Shown in pieces: positions 8,211-17,215 of a stretch of DNA of 64,000 nt. Below the pieces are notes generated by a model. That model was not told the DNA's origin. It saw nothing but the letters and a program-made list of their open reading frames with translations, and made no database searches. The stretch comes from Massilia phosphatilytica (GTDB taxonomy: Bacteria; Pseudomonadota; Gammaproteobacteria; Burkholderiales; Burkholderiaceae_D), in the NCBI RefSeq assembly GCF_002968015.1, contig NZ_PUIP01000006.1:124001-188000 (forward strand), read 5' to 3'. The position numbers and the translations under genes were made by a program. Within the stretch, counting starts at the first letter, position 1. Every line of letters begins with the position of its first letter.

Positions 8211-9668
8211 ATGGGACGGCTGTTCTGGAAGTTTTTCCTGTCCATCCTGCTGGCCCAGGTGGCTGCCACGGCCGGTATCGGCGGCACCTTGTGGCTGCGC
8301 GACCAGGCGCGCCAGCGCGGCGGCGAACCCACGCTCGACAAGAGTCCGCCCGCGACGATCATGCTGGACGCGGCCGCCGCGACGCTGAAGCACGGCGGCG
8401 TCGACGCGTTGCGCGACCTGGCCGCCGGCAGCCGCCGCATGCATCTATATGTACTCGACGAGCAGGGCCACGAACTGCTCAACCGGCCCGTGCCCGCCAA
8501 GCTGCGCGAGGAAGTCGAGCGCAACCTGAACGGCGACGGCCACACGCATGCCGTCGCCCACCTGACGAGCGCGGACGGCCGCAGCTACACCGCCTTCGCT
8601 TCGCGCGCATGGCATATGCCGGGCATGGACGGTCCCGGTCCACGCGGCTTCGGCAGCGGACCGGGCTCCGGGCCGCCGGTTGCGGGACCGGGCAACGACG
8701 CCCCGGGCGCGCGCATGGATGGAGGTCCCGGCGGCCCGGGTCCGGGCTGGTTCGGCCTGCCGCCGGAATTCAGTCGGCATGTGGGCCCCTGGCTGCCGAT
8801 CGTCGCCGCCACCCTGGCCAGCCTCCTGTTCGCCGCCCTCCTCGCCTGGTATTTCTCGCGCCCGATCCGCGCCCTGCAGCGCGCTTTCGATGCCGCCGCC
8901 GCGGGCGACCTGGCGCCCAAGTTCGCCCACGCGGCGCCGCGCCTGATCGGCGACGAACTGGCGGAACTCGGCCACGACTTCGACCGCATGAGTGCCCAGC
9001 TGCGCGCGCTGATGGACGGCCAGCGCCGCCTGCTGCACGACGTGTCGCACGAACTGCGCTCGCCGCTCGCACGGCTGCAGGCCGCCATCGGCCTCGCGCA
9101 CCAGCAGCCGGACCGCCTGCAGGCGTCGCTCGAACGCATCGAACGGGAAAGCGTACGCATGGACCGCCTCGTCGGCGAGCTGCTCACTTTGTCCCGCCTG
9201 GAAGCGGCGACGAGCCTGCCCGCGACTGAACCCGTCGACCTCGTCGAGATGGTCGACCAGATCGCCGACGACGCCCGCTTCGAGGCCGGCGCCGTGGTGG
9301 ACGTCGATGCGCCGGAGCCGGTCACCGTGTGCGGCGTCCCGGACCTGTTGTGGAGCGCCGTCGAGAACATCGTGCGCAACGCCGTCAAGCACGGCGCCGG
9401 CGGCCCGGTAACCGTCTGCGTGCATCCGGACGGCGACCTCGTTCACATCGAAGTGCTCGACAAGGGCCCGGGCATCGCGCCCGAACACCTCGGCGACGTG
9501 TTCGAGCCGTTCTTCCGCTCCAACCCCACGCGCAACAACGTCGACGGCCACGGGCTCGGTCTCGCGATCGCCAAGCGCGTCGTGGAAACGCATGGCGGGC
9601 GGATCTCGGCCGCCAACCGGGCCGAAGGTGGATTGCGCGTCACGATCACGCTGCCGCGCGTGGCGTAA
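8211..9668 (+). CDS. cpxA: CpxA-like membrane sensor histidine kinase
   Basis: 485 residues. TM1 at about 5-25 (FWKFFLSILLAQVAATAGIG), a periplasmic sensor region 30-190, TM2 at about 192-214, a HAMP linker beginning WYFSRPIRAL, then the HisKA domain with phospho-acceptor His280 in DVSHELRSPL. The ATPase follows with the N box NIVRNAVKHG, G1 DKGPGI and G2 GHGLGLAIAKR. The last part of the sensor domain (about 137-181) is an odd Gly/Pro-rich low-complexity stretch, echoing the linker in the Spy-like protein. It is translationally close to cpxR, and its stop directly abuts the stop of convergent comEC. Confidence 0.9.
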   Translation: MGRLFWKFFLSILLAQVAATAGIGGTLWLRDQARQRGGEPTLDKSPPATIMLDAAAATLKHGGVDALRDLAAGSRRMHLYVLDEQGHELLNRPVPAKLREEVERNLNGDGHTHAVAHLTSADGRSYTAFASRAWHMPGMDGPGPRGFGSGPGSGPPVAGPGNDAPGARMDGGPGGPGPGWFGLPPEFSRHVGPWLPIVAATLASLLFAALLAWYFSRPIRALQRAFDAAAAGDLAPKFAHAAPRLIGDELAELGHDFDRMSAQLRALMDGQRRLLHDVSHELRSPLARLQAAIGLAHQQPDRLQASLERIERESVRMDRLVGELLTLSRLEAATSLPATEPVDLVEMVDQIADDARFEAGAVVDVDAPEPVTVCGVPDLLWSAVENIVRNAVKHGAGGPVTVCVHPDGDLVHIEVLDKGPGIAPEHLGDVFEPFFRSNPTRNNVDGHGLGLAIAKRVVETHGGRISAANRAEGGLRVTITLPRVA

Positions 9669-12038
9669 TCACTGCCCGTACCAGTAGCGCGCGTGGTCGG
9701 TGCGGTAGCTGCGCCACGCGACGTTCGTGCCGACGTCCAGCGTCAGCGCGCCCGCTTCGTCGGTGCGCAGGCGCTCCACGCCGAGCAAGCCGTAGCGGTC
9801 GTACACCTCGGGCTTCGGGTGATGGTAGCGGTTGCGGTACCCCACCTGGAAGATCGCGATATCGGGCCGCACCGCATGCAGAAAGGCCAGCGTGGACGAC
9901 GTGCCGCTGCCATGGTGCGGCGCCAGCAGGACATCCGCGTGCAGCCGGTCCGCCGAACGCTCGACCAGCGCCGCCTCCTGCGCCGCCTCGATGTCGCCGG
10001 CCAGCAGCACCGTGCGCCGGCCGTTGCCGATGCGGAGCGTGCAGCTGCGGGCATTCGTCTTCAGGTGCGTGTCGTCGTAGCTGGCCGGCGTCGGATGCAG
10101 CATGTCGAACGCGATGCCGTCCCAGTCCCAATGCTGGCCCGCGCTGCAGCGCAGGTACCGACGCGCCGCGCGGACGATCGCGTGGTCGGCGGGCAGCGAC
10201 GACGCCAGCCAGTCCACGTCGACACCTTCCAGCACCGCCAGCGCACCGCCCGTGTGGTCCGTGTCGCCGTGGCTGACGACGATGCCGTCGAGCGCGGCGA
10301 TGCCCCGCATCCGCAGGTAGGGCAGGATCACGCGGCTGCCGCCGTCGGCGCCCGGCGCGTACGCGGGGCCGGTGTCGTACAGCAGCCGGTGCCGCTCGGT
10401 CTCGACGAGCAGCGCCATGCCCTGGCCCACATCGAACGCCGTCACGCGAAAGGTGCCCGCACGCGGATGGCTTGGCAGCTGCAACAGCATCGGCAGCAGC
10501 GCGACGGCGCCGGCCCAGCGATGCGGCCAGCCGCGCGGCATCAGCAGCCACAGCGTGCCGCCGAGGCCCAGCGCGAATACCCAGGCCTGCGGCGCCGGCG
10601 CGCGCCACACGGCGCCGGGCCAGCCGGCCATCTGGCGCAGCAGCCACGCGAGCATCTCCACGGCCCAATGCGCGAGCAGCAGCAGCCAGTCGCCGGGCGG
10701 CCCCGGAACCAGGCTGCCTGCCAGCGCGAGCGGCGTCACGACGAAACTGACGAGTGGGATCGCCACCGCGTTCGCGACCGGACTCACGACGGATACCTGG
10801 CCGAACAGCAGCAACGTCAGCGGCATCAGGCCGGCCGTCACCGCCCATTGCGTGCGTCCCGCCAGCAGCAACGCCCCGCGCGGCCCGGCGGGCGGCGGCC
10901 CGATCCGGCCATGGCCCGCGAACAGGATGATGGCCACGGCGCCGAACGACAGCCAGAACCCCGGCCACAGCACGGCCCACGGATCGAGCAGCACGACCAC
11001 GCCGAGCGCCGAGCACAGCACGTGCGACACGGCCGCGAGGCGCCCCATCCACAACGCGAGCGCGACGACGGACAGCATGTACAGGGTGCGTTGCGCCGGC
11101 ACGCCGAAGCCGGCCAGCAGCACGTACAGTAACGCGACGACGGCCCCGGCCAGCGCCGCCGCCTTCTGCGCCGGCAGCAGCAGCGGCAAGCGCGCGTCGG
11201 TGAAGAACGAGCGGCGCCACAGCGCCGACACGGCCCACGCGGCGAGGCCCGCAACCATCGTGATGTGCAGGCCCGAGATCGAAATCAGGTGGCCGATGCC
11301 AGTGCGGTTGAAGACCTGCCAGTCGGCCTGGTCGATGCCGCGCTGGTCGCCGATCACGAGCGCGACGATCACGCCCGCGTACGGGCGTCCCGCGAGCGCC
11401 GCCTGGATGCGCGCGCGCAGGGCCGCGCGCACGCGCTCGACGACCGCGCCGGGACTGGCCACGAACGCATCCAGCAGCCGGTTGCCGTCGTCGGCGCGGA
11501 CATAGCCGGTGGCGCGCACGCCCTGCTCCAGCAGCCACGCTTCGTAATCGAAGCCGCCCGGGTTCGCGTTGCCGTGCGGGCGCTGCAGGCGCACCGTCAG
11601 TTGCCAGCGCTGGCCCGGCTGGACGTCAACCACCGGGGCCGCCGCGCCGTGCAAGCCCGCATACCACGAAAGCGCGATGCGCGGCGGCACCGTCATCGTG
11701 CTACCCAGGACACGCTCGACCGCGACATTGAAGCGCACACCGCCATCGAAGCGATTGGGCAGATTATCGATGGTGCCGACCAACGTGACGTCGCGCCCTT
11801 CGTCCACTGCCGCCAACCTGTCTGCGAGGGTGCCGTGCGCGAGCCACGCCGCCCACCCGAAACCCAGCAGCGCGCCGCCGGCAACCGACAGGGGAATGCG
11901 CCACCGGGCATGACGAACCATGAGGCAGGCCGGCAGCAAGGCCGCCCCGAGCGCCAGTGCGCTCCATGGCGTTGGAAGCGCGGTCTGGCACTGCAGCCAC
12001 GCGATACCGGCGACGAAGCTGCATATCGCGATCCGCAT
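9669..12038 (-). CDS. comEC: ComEC/Rec2 DNA-uptake channel
   Basis: 789 residues: N-terminal membrane helices and an OB-like DUF4131 region, the central multi-helix competence domain (GHLISISGLHITMVAGL is its signature), and a C-terminal metallo-beta-lactamase domain with VVSHGDTDHTGG and APHHGSGTSST. The protein forms the inner-membrane pore for single-stranded DNA during natural transformation; the C-terminal domain is thought to degrade the non-transported strand. Homologues in other betaproteobacteria often sit next to tatD/lolCD; here they are 10 kb away, separated by accessory genes. Confidence 0.93.
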   Translation of the reverse strand: MRIAICSFVAGIAWLQCQTALPTPWSALALGAALLPACLMVRHARWRIPLSVAGGALLGFGWAAWLAHGTLADRLAAVDEGRDVTLVGTIDNLPNRFDGGVRFNVAVERVLGSTMTVPPRIALSWYAGLHGAAAPVVDVQPGQRWQLTVRLQRPHGNANPGGFDYEAWLLEQGVRATGYVRADDGNRLLDAFVASPGAVVERVRAALRARIQAALAGRPYAGVIVALVIGDQRGIDQADWQVFNRTGIGHLISISGLHITMVAGLAAWAVSALWRRSFFTDARLPLLLPAQKAAALAGAVVALLYVLLAGFGVPAQRTLYMLSVVALALWMGRLAAVSHVLCSALGVVVLLDPWAVLWPGFWLSFGAVAIILFAGHGRIGPPPAGPRGALLLAGRTQWAVTAGLMPLTLLLFGQVSVVSPVANAVAIPLVSFVVTPLALAGSLVPGPPGDWLLLLAHWAVEMLAWLLRQMAGWPGAVWRAPAPQAWVFALGLGGTLWLLMPRGWPHRWAGAVALLPMLLQLPSHPRAGTFRVTAFDVGQGMALLVETERHRLLYDTGPAYAPGADGGSRVILPYLRMRGIAALDGIVVSHGDTDHTGGALAVLEGVDVDWLASSLPADHAIVRAARRYLRCSAGQHWDWDGIAFDMLHPTPASYDDTHLKTNARSCTLRIGNGRRTVLLAGDIEAAQEAALVERSADRLHADVLLAPHHGSGTSSTLAFLHAVRPDIAIFQVGYRNRYHHPKPEVYDRYGLLGVERLRTDEAGALTLDVGTNVAWRSYRTDHARYWYGQ

Positions 12039-12056
12039 GCGCCTGCCTTTCGTCTA

Positions 12057-12086
12057 GCACTGTCCAGCGTATATCTTACGCAGTGC
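12057..12086. repeat. Imperfect inverted repeat upstream of comEC
   Basis: GCACT-GTCCA-GCGTA, loop TATCT, then TACGC-AGTGC: two 5-bp blocks pair on each side with a 5-base bulge. It ends 19 bp before the comEC start, in the expected promoter region. It could be an operator or a leader hairpin; there is no further evidence. Confidence 0.35.
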
Positions 12087-12167
12087 AGACGGCTGAAGCC
12101 GTGCTGGAACACCCTCTGTTGAGCTGCGACAGCTGAAGAGCGCTGCGCTGACCGCAATGCGTTCCAA

Positions 12168-12195
12168 CCGGCGGCGCCCGCCGCGGCGCCGCCGG
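12168..12195 (-). terminator. GC-rich hairpin after the TonB receptor gene
   Basis: An 11-bp perfect stem (CCGGCGGCGCC / GGCGCCGCCGG) with a six-base loop lies just after the stop codon of the minus-strand receptor gene. No U-run follows, so termination may need Rho or be incomplete. Confidence 0.5.
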
Positions 12196-12200
12196 CCGAC

Positions 12201-15152
12201 TTAGAACGTGAAACGCACCCCGCCGCGATACATGCGGCCGAACAGATCGTACAGCGACGGGTTGATGCCATTGCCCGAGGTCGGCGCGTTACGGTTGGCC
12301 ACGTTGTCGATCTTGGCATAGGCCATGACGTTCTCCGCAACTTTGTAGGTCGCGCCCAGGTCGAAGTACAGCACACCCTTCATATGGTTGTTGTCGATGG
12401 TCTGGTGGATCGGCGTGGAGACCGGGCAGTTGGTCTGGCACTCGATGTATTCATTGCTGTAGACACCGTTGCTGATCCAACGCTCGCTCAGCGTCAGGCT
12501 GCCACTGTCCGACGACCAGCCCTGCGAGGCCAGCAGCTTCCAGCGCGGCGTGGTGCCCATGTTGACGCCCGCCCCCTGCGTCGGAATCGTGCCAGGCACG
12601 CCCGAGTCGGTGATGTTGTCGATCGTATGCGTGGCCAGCGCGCGCAGCGTGAACATGCCGGGCAGGCCCAGGCCGGCCATGCTGCCGCGGTACGTGGTCT
12701 CGATGTCGTAGCCCTTGAGCTTGAGCGAGGCCAGGTTGAATTGCTGCAGGCGCACGTAGTTATTCGTCGGCACGGGACTGTCGAGCACCATGGCCGCGCA
12801 CAAGTCCTGGTGGCCGGCGTCGCACAGGTCGACTTCCTGCTGCAGGCCCAGCGTCGAAATGACGCCATTCACCTTGATCGTGTAATAGTCGAGCGAAGCG
12901 CTGAAACCCGGGGCCCAGCGCGGTTGCGCGAGGACGATGCCCAGCTCCGAGCTGCGTGCGACCTCCGGCTTGAGCGCCGGGTTGCCGGTCACCTGCTGCT
13001 GCACCGTCAAGGTGGTGCCTTTGTGGTTCACAACGTTATTGGTGATCACGACCGGCGCGAACAGTTCGCTCAGATTCGGCGCACGCACGTCGCGCGAGGT
13101 GACGGCGCGCAGGCGCACCCCGTCGACGCTGGTTTTCCACGTGCCTCCGATCTTCCAGGTCTTGGCGTTGCCGGCGGTGCTGTAGCTGGTGCCGCGTCCC
13201 GCCACGTTCAGGTTGGCCTCGCCCAGCCCAGCCGACTTGAACAGCGGCAGATTCAGTTCGAGATAGGCTTCGCGCACGGAATAGGCGCCCGAGCCGTTAT
13301 GGTAATTGCCCGCAAACCAATTCGCGCCGGACGACGTGTTCAGCAGCGGATCGGCCGGGTAGGCGAGCGAATTCGGGCTGTCCGCCGTGACGCCGTTGCC
13401 GTACGGGTCAGCGCGCACGGTATAGGCCTCCCTACGGTACTCGAGACCGGTGGCGACGGCCAGCGGACCAGCCCACAACGAGAGCGGCTCGCCGCTGACG
13501 TTGAAGCTGGCGACGTCCTGGGTTTGGCGGGCATGCTGTTGGGGGCCGTTCGGCGGCATCACATAGGCCAGCGCGCCGGTGCTTTGCGGGACGTTCCCGA
13601 TGATGTTGAGGGGCTGGCAACCCGAATTGCGCGCGACGACGTTGCGGCAGACGATGCTGCCGTCGGGCAGACGGATGGCGTCGATCGCGGCGTTATAGCG
13701 CGGCGTCAGCGTGATGTTGTTGACGTACAGGTCGGTGCGGTTGATGCCGCGCTGGTAGTAGCCGTTGTACGACCACGTCGTACCGCCGGCATCGAAGCGG
13801 CCGTCGGCGCCGATCACGTAGCGCGCCATGCGACGGGTCGGCTCGACGCTGATGTATTTCGGCAGATTGGCGTTGCCGGTGCCGTACTGGAAGCTCGTGA
13901 TGTTATTGGTCGCGCAGGCTGCCGCGATCGAGGCGGGCAGGAACGGGTTGTCGCACTGGATGGTCAGGTTGGCGTTTTTCGGCGCGCCGCCATTGGGCTG
14001 GTTCTGCGAATTGACCTCGGCCGCGTTGATCGTCATGTAGATCTCGTGGTCGTCATTGATCGCATAGCCGATGCGGGTGTAGGCGTTCTCGCGCTTGAGC
14101 TCCGAGGCCAGGGTCGTGGTATTGGCCGACACGCCGGACAGGTCGCCCCCCACGCAGAACGGGCTGATACAGCCGCTCACGCCGCCCTTACCGTCGGGCA
14201 CACCGTTGGAACCGTAGTTGAACTTGTACGGCACGCCGCCATCGCCGAAGGCCGTGCCTTGCAGCGGGCCGGAGGTAATCAGGCCGTAGCGGTTGTACTG
14301 GTAATTCTGGGCGTTACGGATGTCGTAGATCTGCGGTTTGCCGTCGGTGGTCTGGGCAAACGGGCGCGTTTGAAAGGCCGGCGCCTTGAACGCGGTGCGG
14401 CCGTTCGGGCCTGGGCCGGCGCCGAAGCCGTTGGGCGGTATGCCGTCCTCCTTGCTGCGCTCCACGCTGACCACCAGATGCAGCTTGTCGTCCAGGAAGC
14501 CGCGGCCCCAGGCCGCCTGCAGCGTGACGTTCTTGTCGTCGTGGTAGGTGGTCTGGCCACCCTCGATGTTGGCCTTGAAGCCCTTGAATTTCTTGTCCGT
14601 GATGAAGTTGACGACGCCGCCGACCGCGTCCGAGCCATACGACGCCGACGCGCCGCCAGTGACCACGTCGACGCGCTTGACCAGCAATTGTGGAAACTGG
14701 CTGATATCGGTCACCCCGGTGACGTTGGCCGGCACCACGCGCTGGCCGTCGAGCAGCGTCAGCGTGCGGAACGCGCCCAGGCCGCGCAAGCTGAACGCGC
14801 TCAGTCCCTGTTGGCCGCTCGAGGTGCTGTACGTCAGCACCTGACTGCCTGTGCTGCCCTGCAGCGCAGGCAGCTGGGCGATGGTGTTGAAGATGTTCGG
14901 CTCGGCCGATTTTTCGATGTCGTCGGCTGTCAGCGTCGTGGTCGGCGTGGGCTGGTTGAAGCCTCGCGCCGCGATGCGCGAACCGGTCACCGTCACCACA
15001 TTGTCGACGGACTTGGGGGCGGGCGTTGCTTCCTGCGCGCAGACGGTTGCAGCGCTGATCAGGCCTGCTCCGAGCAATGCTGCGGTGGACAGCTTCAAAG
15101 GAAATGGTTGTGGAGGCTGGGCCTCGCTGCGCCTGGCGGGTCGAATGGTCAT
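12201..15152 (-). CDS. TonB-dependent outer membrane receptor
   Basis: 983 residues. A signal peptide (LKLSTAALLGAGLISAATVCAQ) is followed by a TonB-box-like segment (VVTVTGSRI), a plug domain with SLRGLG and DVVTGGASASYGSDAVGGVVNFIT, and a long beta barrel ending in the typical aromatic terminus GGVRFTF. It imports a scarce substrate using TonB energy. Its plug resembles the large receptors of Xanthomonas, Caulobacter and Massilia that often take up plant-derived oligosaccharides, but the substrate cannot be read here. GGAG precedes the ATG. An AT-rich inverted repeat stands 12 bp upstream. Confidence 0.92.
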   Translation of the reverse strand: MTIRPARRSEAQPPQPFPLKLSTAALLGAGLISAATVCAQEATPAPKSVDNVVTVTGSRIAARGFNQPTPTTTLTADDIEKSAEPNIFNTIAQLPALQGSTGSQVLTYSTSSGQQGLSAFSLRGLGAFRTLTLLDGQRVVPANVTGVTDISQFPQLLVKRVDVVTGGASASYGSDAVGGVVNFITDKKFKGFKANIEGGQTTYHDDKNVTLQAAWGRGFLDDKLHLVVSVERSKEDGIPPNGFGAGPGPNGRTAFKAPAFQTRPFAQTTDGKPQIYDIRNAQNYQYNRYGLITSGPLQGTAFGDGGVPYKFNYGSNGVPDGKGGVSGCISPFCVGGDLSGVSANTTTLASELKRENAYTRIGYAINDDHEIYMTINAAEVNSQNQPNGGAPKNANLTIQCDNPFLPASIAAACATNNITSFQYGTGNANLPKYISVEPTRRMARYVIGADGRFDAGGTTWSYNGYYQRGINRTDLYVNNITLTPRYNAAIDAIRLPDGSIVCRNVVARNSGCQPLNIIGNVPQSTGALAYVMPPNGPQQHARQTQDVASFNVSGEPLSLWAGPLAVATGLEYRREAYTVRADPYGNGVTADSPNSLAYPADPLLNTSSGANWFAGNYHNGSGAYSVREAYLELNLPLFKSAGLGEANLNVAGRGTSYSTAGNAKTWKIGGTWKTSVDGVRLRAVTSRDVRAPNLSELFAPVVITNNVVNHKGTTLTVQQQVTGNPALKPEVARSSELGIVLAQPRWAPGFSASLDYYTIKVNGVISTLGLQQEVDLCDAGHQDLCAAMVLDSPVPTNNYVRLQQFNLASLKLKGYDIETTYRGSMAGLGLPGMFTLRALATHTIDNITDSGVPGTIPTQGAGVNMGTTPRWKLLASQGWSSDSGSLTLSERWISNGVYSNEYIECQTNCPVSTPIHQTIDNNHMKGVLYFDLGATYKVAENVMAYAKIDNVANRNAPTSGNGINPSLYDLFGRMYRGGVRFTF

Positions 15153-15469
15153 GAGATCTCCGTTATGATTTTTATCACACCCTGAATAGTGTGAAAAATC
15201 ATCCTAGGGATGTTACAAGCTACCAGCCAATTCCTTTTTTTCGGCCTCCGATACAAAAATGGATATCATTTATAAAAAACCGTCGTTCTTCGCGGCGGTG
15301 ATCATCGCGATGTGTGCACCTACTAGCAGAGTGCGGGAGTGCAGGCCAGCCATAAAACGCATGAAATTTATAAAAGACTAACATGCGTCGCGGCGGCGAT
15401 CATGGCGGTGCGCGCCGGCAGGAAGAGCGTGGCGGTCATTTGCAGATAGGTGACACTGGTAACGAAGGC
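15153..15469. other. Intergenic region between the TonB receptor and the T6SS immunity gene
   Basis: About 317 bp without a gene, markedly AT-richer than the flanks, with short runs such as ATTTATAAAA twice (near 15268 and 15365). It must hold the promoter of the minus-strand receptor gene. Apart from the inverted repeat at 15165-15202 I see no defined element and no coding signal. Confidence 0.5.
15165..15202. promoter_or_regulatory. Inverted repeat in the leader of the TonB receptor gene
   Basis: ATGATTTTT(AT)CACAC, eight bases, then GTGTGAAAAATCAT: arms of 14 matching bases with a two-base insertion on one side. It ends 12 bp before the receptor start codon. Its symmetry suggests an operator or an mRNA hairpin controlling the receptor. 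Confidence 0.5.
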
Positions 15470-17215
15470 TCAGGCGAGCGTCGACGGTCCCATTGGCGGC
15501 GGCCCGGGCTCGGGTTGTCCTTCCTGTACGGACTCGGCGAGAAGTGCGACGCGTTCGGCCTCGGCAAGGCGCATCAGCTGCCACGTACTGCGCCGCTGGA
15601 TCACTTCCGGACCGGCTGAACGGCCGAACATGCCCACCGGTACCTGGAAGGTCGCGGCCGGAAGCGTGCACCCGCGCGGGAACCAGCGGGTGCCGTCGAG
15701 GGCATGCGTCTCTCCGCAGCGCCACCAGCCGCTCGCCGGACAGACTTCACCAGTCCTTACATTGGTACCAGGAGCGACCGCCTGCACAGGATCGATTCCG
15801 CCTTCGGCAGCGACACTGACCGGTCCTGGCGGAGCGAGCGTGACCACGGTTGGCGTACGCGGGCGCAACCGCTTGTCGACCAGCCTCCACGTGGTCGGCT
15901 GCGACGGTTCGATGCTTGGCTGGAGACCTCGCAGCTTTTGCCACAGGGTCTGCCGCGGCAGAAGCAGCGCTTGCGGCATGCGGTCGCCTTTGCGAATCCA
16001 TTGGACTGCGCCGCCCTGCACGTCCACACCGGGGCCACCCTCGCGGCATTTCCACCAGCCGGACTGTGGACAGACTTCTCCGGCCGTCGCCAGTGCCCCC
16101 AGTTTCGGTCCGGGTGGTTCCGGCGGCGGGTCCGTTGGCGGCGGTGAGTCGGACTTGCGCAGGCGGATGCTGGACGAGATGCTGTCCCAGAGCTCAAGCA
16201 CGGCGTCTTCATGAAGACTGGACTCGACGGGCTTGCCCCCCGGCCGCGGGTTCGTGCCGGTTTCCATGTTCAGCAGCAAATACGGCTGCAAGTGATCATT
16301 TTCGACCCCATGCGCCTCCCAGATGAAGCTGTAGCCCGTCGTGAAGTTCAGTTCGCGGACCCGCTCCAGGACCTCTTCTCCGTCAATACCATTAATACTC
16401 CGCTTGCCCGAGCGCAGCTTTGTCACGCGCAGCATCTCATCGGCACTGGCCTCTGCGTCGATATCTGCGACACGGACGAGCAGGCTACGATCAGTGCGAC
16501 CAGCAGGCATAACGTCGAATGCCAATCCCATGTCCGGATGGCCAGGCAGTCCAAGATGCAGGGTGACGTGTTCGTTCTCATGTTCCGGCAAAGGTTCGGC
16601 GAAGACTCCTCTCCATATACAGAGTCCAGGCACACGGGGCATCTCGTCACGGCCGCGCACTTGCAACCGTGCCAACAGAGCCTCTGCGTCTTTGAAGCCT
16701 TGCGCCTGCTTCGAAGACGCAGCCATCGTGAAACTCAAACCGCTCATGTGCGCATGGACTTCGATTGACACCGATTCCATATCGATCCGGCGATCCCCGT
16801 TCATCATATGGCCGCGGCTGCGACCGTAAACGAAGGTCCGCCCGGTTAGCCCAGGAATACGCAGGTCATGGGCGTCGAGCATACCGCCCTCGCCGCTATC
16901 TTCGTGATCGTGGCCGCGTGCCGTGATCTCCGCCTCGCGTGCCGCAACCCGCTCGCGAAAAGCGGCTTCATCCTCCTCGACGGAGTCGATCGCGTACCCG
17001 GATATCCTTTCGCCAGACAGGCTGATGTCGGCCTCGCCAGGAACGTCGACCAGGTACCGCCCGACGCATACCGTTTTCATCTTTTCCGTCATTTTTGCCA
17101 CCTCGGATCTGTCCCGTATGCTGCGGACCTGGCCAGCGGCCCAGGTACCTGCACAGGCGAGAGCTGCAAGCAAAACGATGAACTCTCGCCAACCGCGTTT
17201 CCTTGTTCGCGTCAT
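15470..17215 (-). CDS. T6SS immunity protein, Tli4-like, with two C-terminal SGWW modules
   Basis: 581 residues. An N-terminal hydrophobic segment (EFIVLLAALACAGTWAAG) targets it to the envelope. Residues about 46-350 resemble the Tli4 immunity family (CVGRYLVDVPGEADI near 50-64; VLELWDSISSSIRLR at the end). A Pro-rich linker (355-370) leads to two copies of a module: 382-447 starting CPQSGWWKC and 492-549 starting CPASGWWRC, each ending in TTWRLV or STWQLM. Tli4 proteins neutralise T6SS lipases in the periplasm, and the upstream gene encodes such a lipase. The module's role is unknown to me. Base composition is below the window average. The start is the most upstream ATG; its ribosome site is weak. 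Confidence 0.75.
   Translation of the reverse strand: MTRTRKRGWREFIVLLAALACAGTWAAGQVRSIRDRSEVAKMTEKMKTVCVGRYLVDVPGEADISLSGERISGYAIDSVEEDEAAFRERVAAREAEITARGHDHEDSGEGGMLDAHDLRIPGLTGRTFVYGRSRGHMMNGDRRIDMESVSIEVHAHMSGLSFTMAASSKQAQGFKDAEALLARLQVRGRDEMPRVPGLCIWRGVFAEPLPEHENEHVTLHLGLPGHPDMGLAFDVMPAGRTDRSLLVRVADIDAEASADEMLRVTKLRSGKRSINGIDGEEVLERVRELNFTTGYSFIWEAHGVENDHLQPYLLLNMETGTNPRPGGKPVESSLHEDAVLELWDSISSSIRLRKSDSPPPTDPPPEPPGPKLGALATAGEVCPQSGWWKCREGGPGVDVQGGAVQWIRKGDRMPQALLLPRQTLWQKLRGLQPSIEPSQPTTWRLVDKRLRPRTPTVVTLAPPGPVSVAAEGGIDPVQAVAPGTNVRTGEVCPASGWWRCGETHALDGTRWFPRGCTLPAATFQVPVGMFGRSAGPEVIQRRSTWQLMRLAEAERVALLAESVQEGQPEPGPPPMGPSTLA

Noticed and set aside
12384..15185. A 933-codon plus-strand frame opposite the TonB receptor
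   Set aside because: No ribosome site, shadow-like composition; the receptor on the minus strand has signal peptide, plug and barrel.
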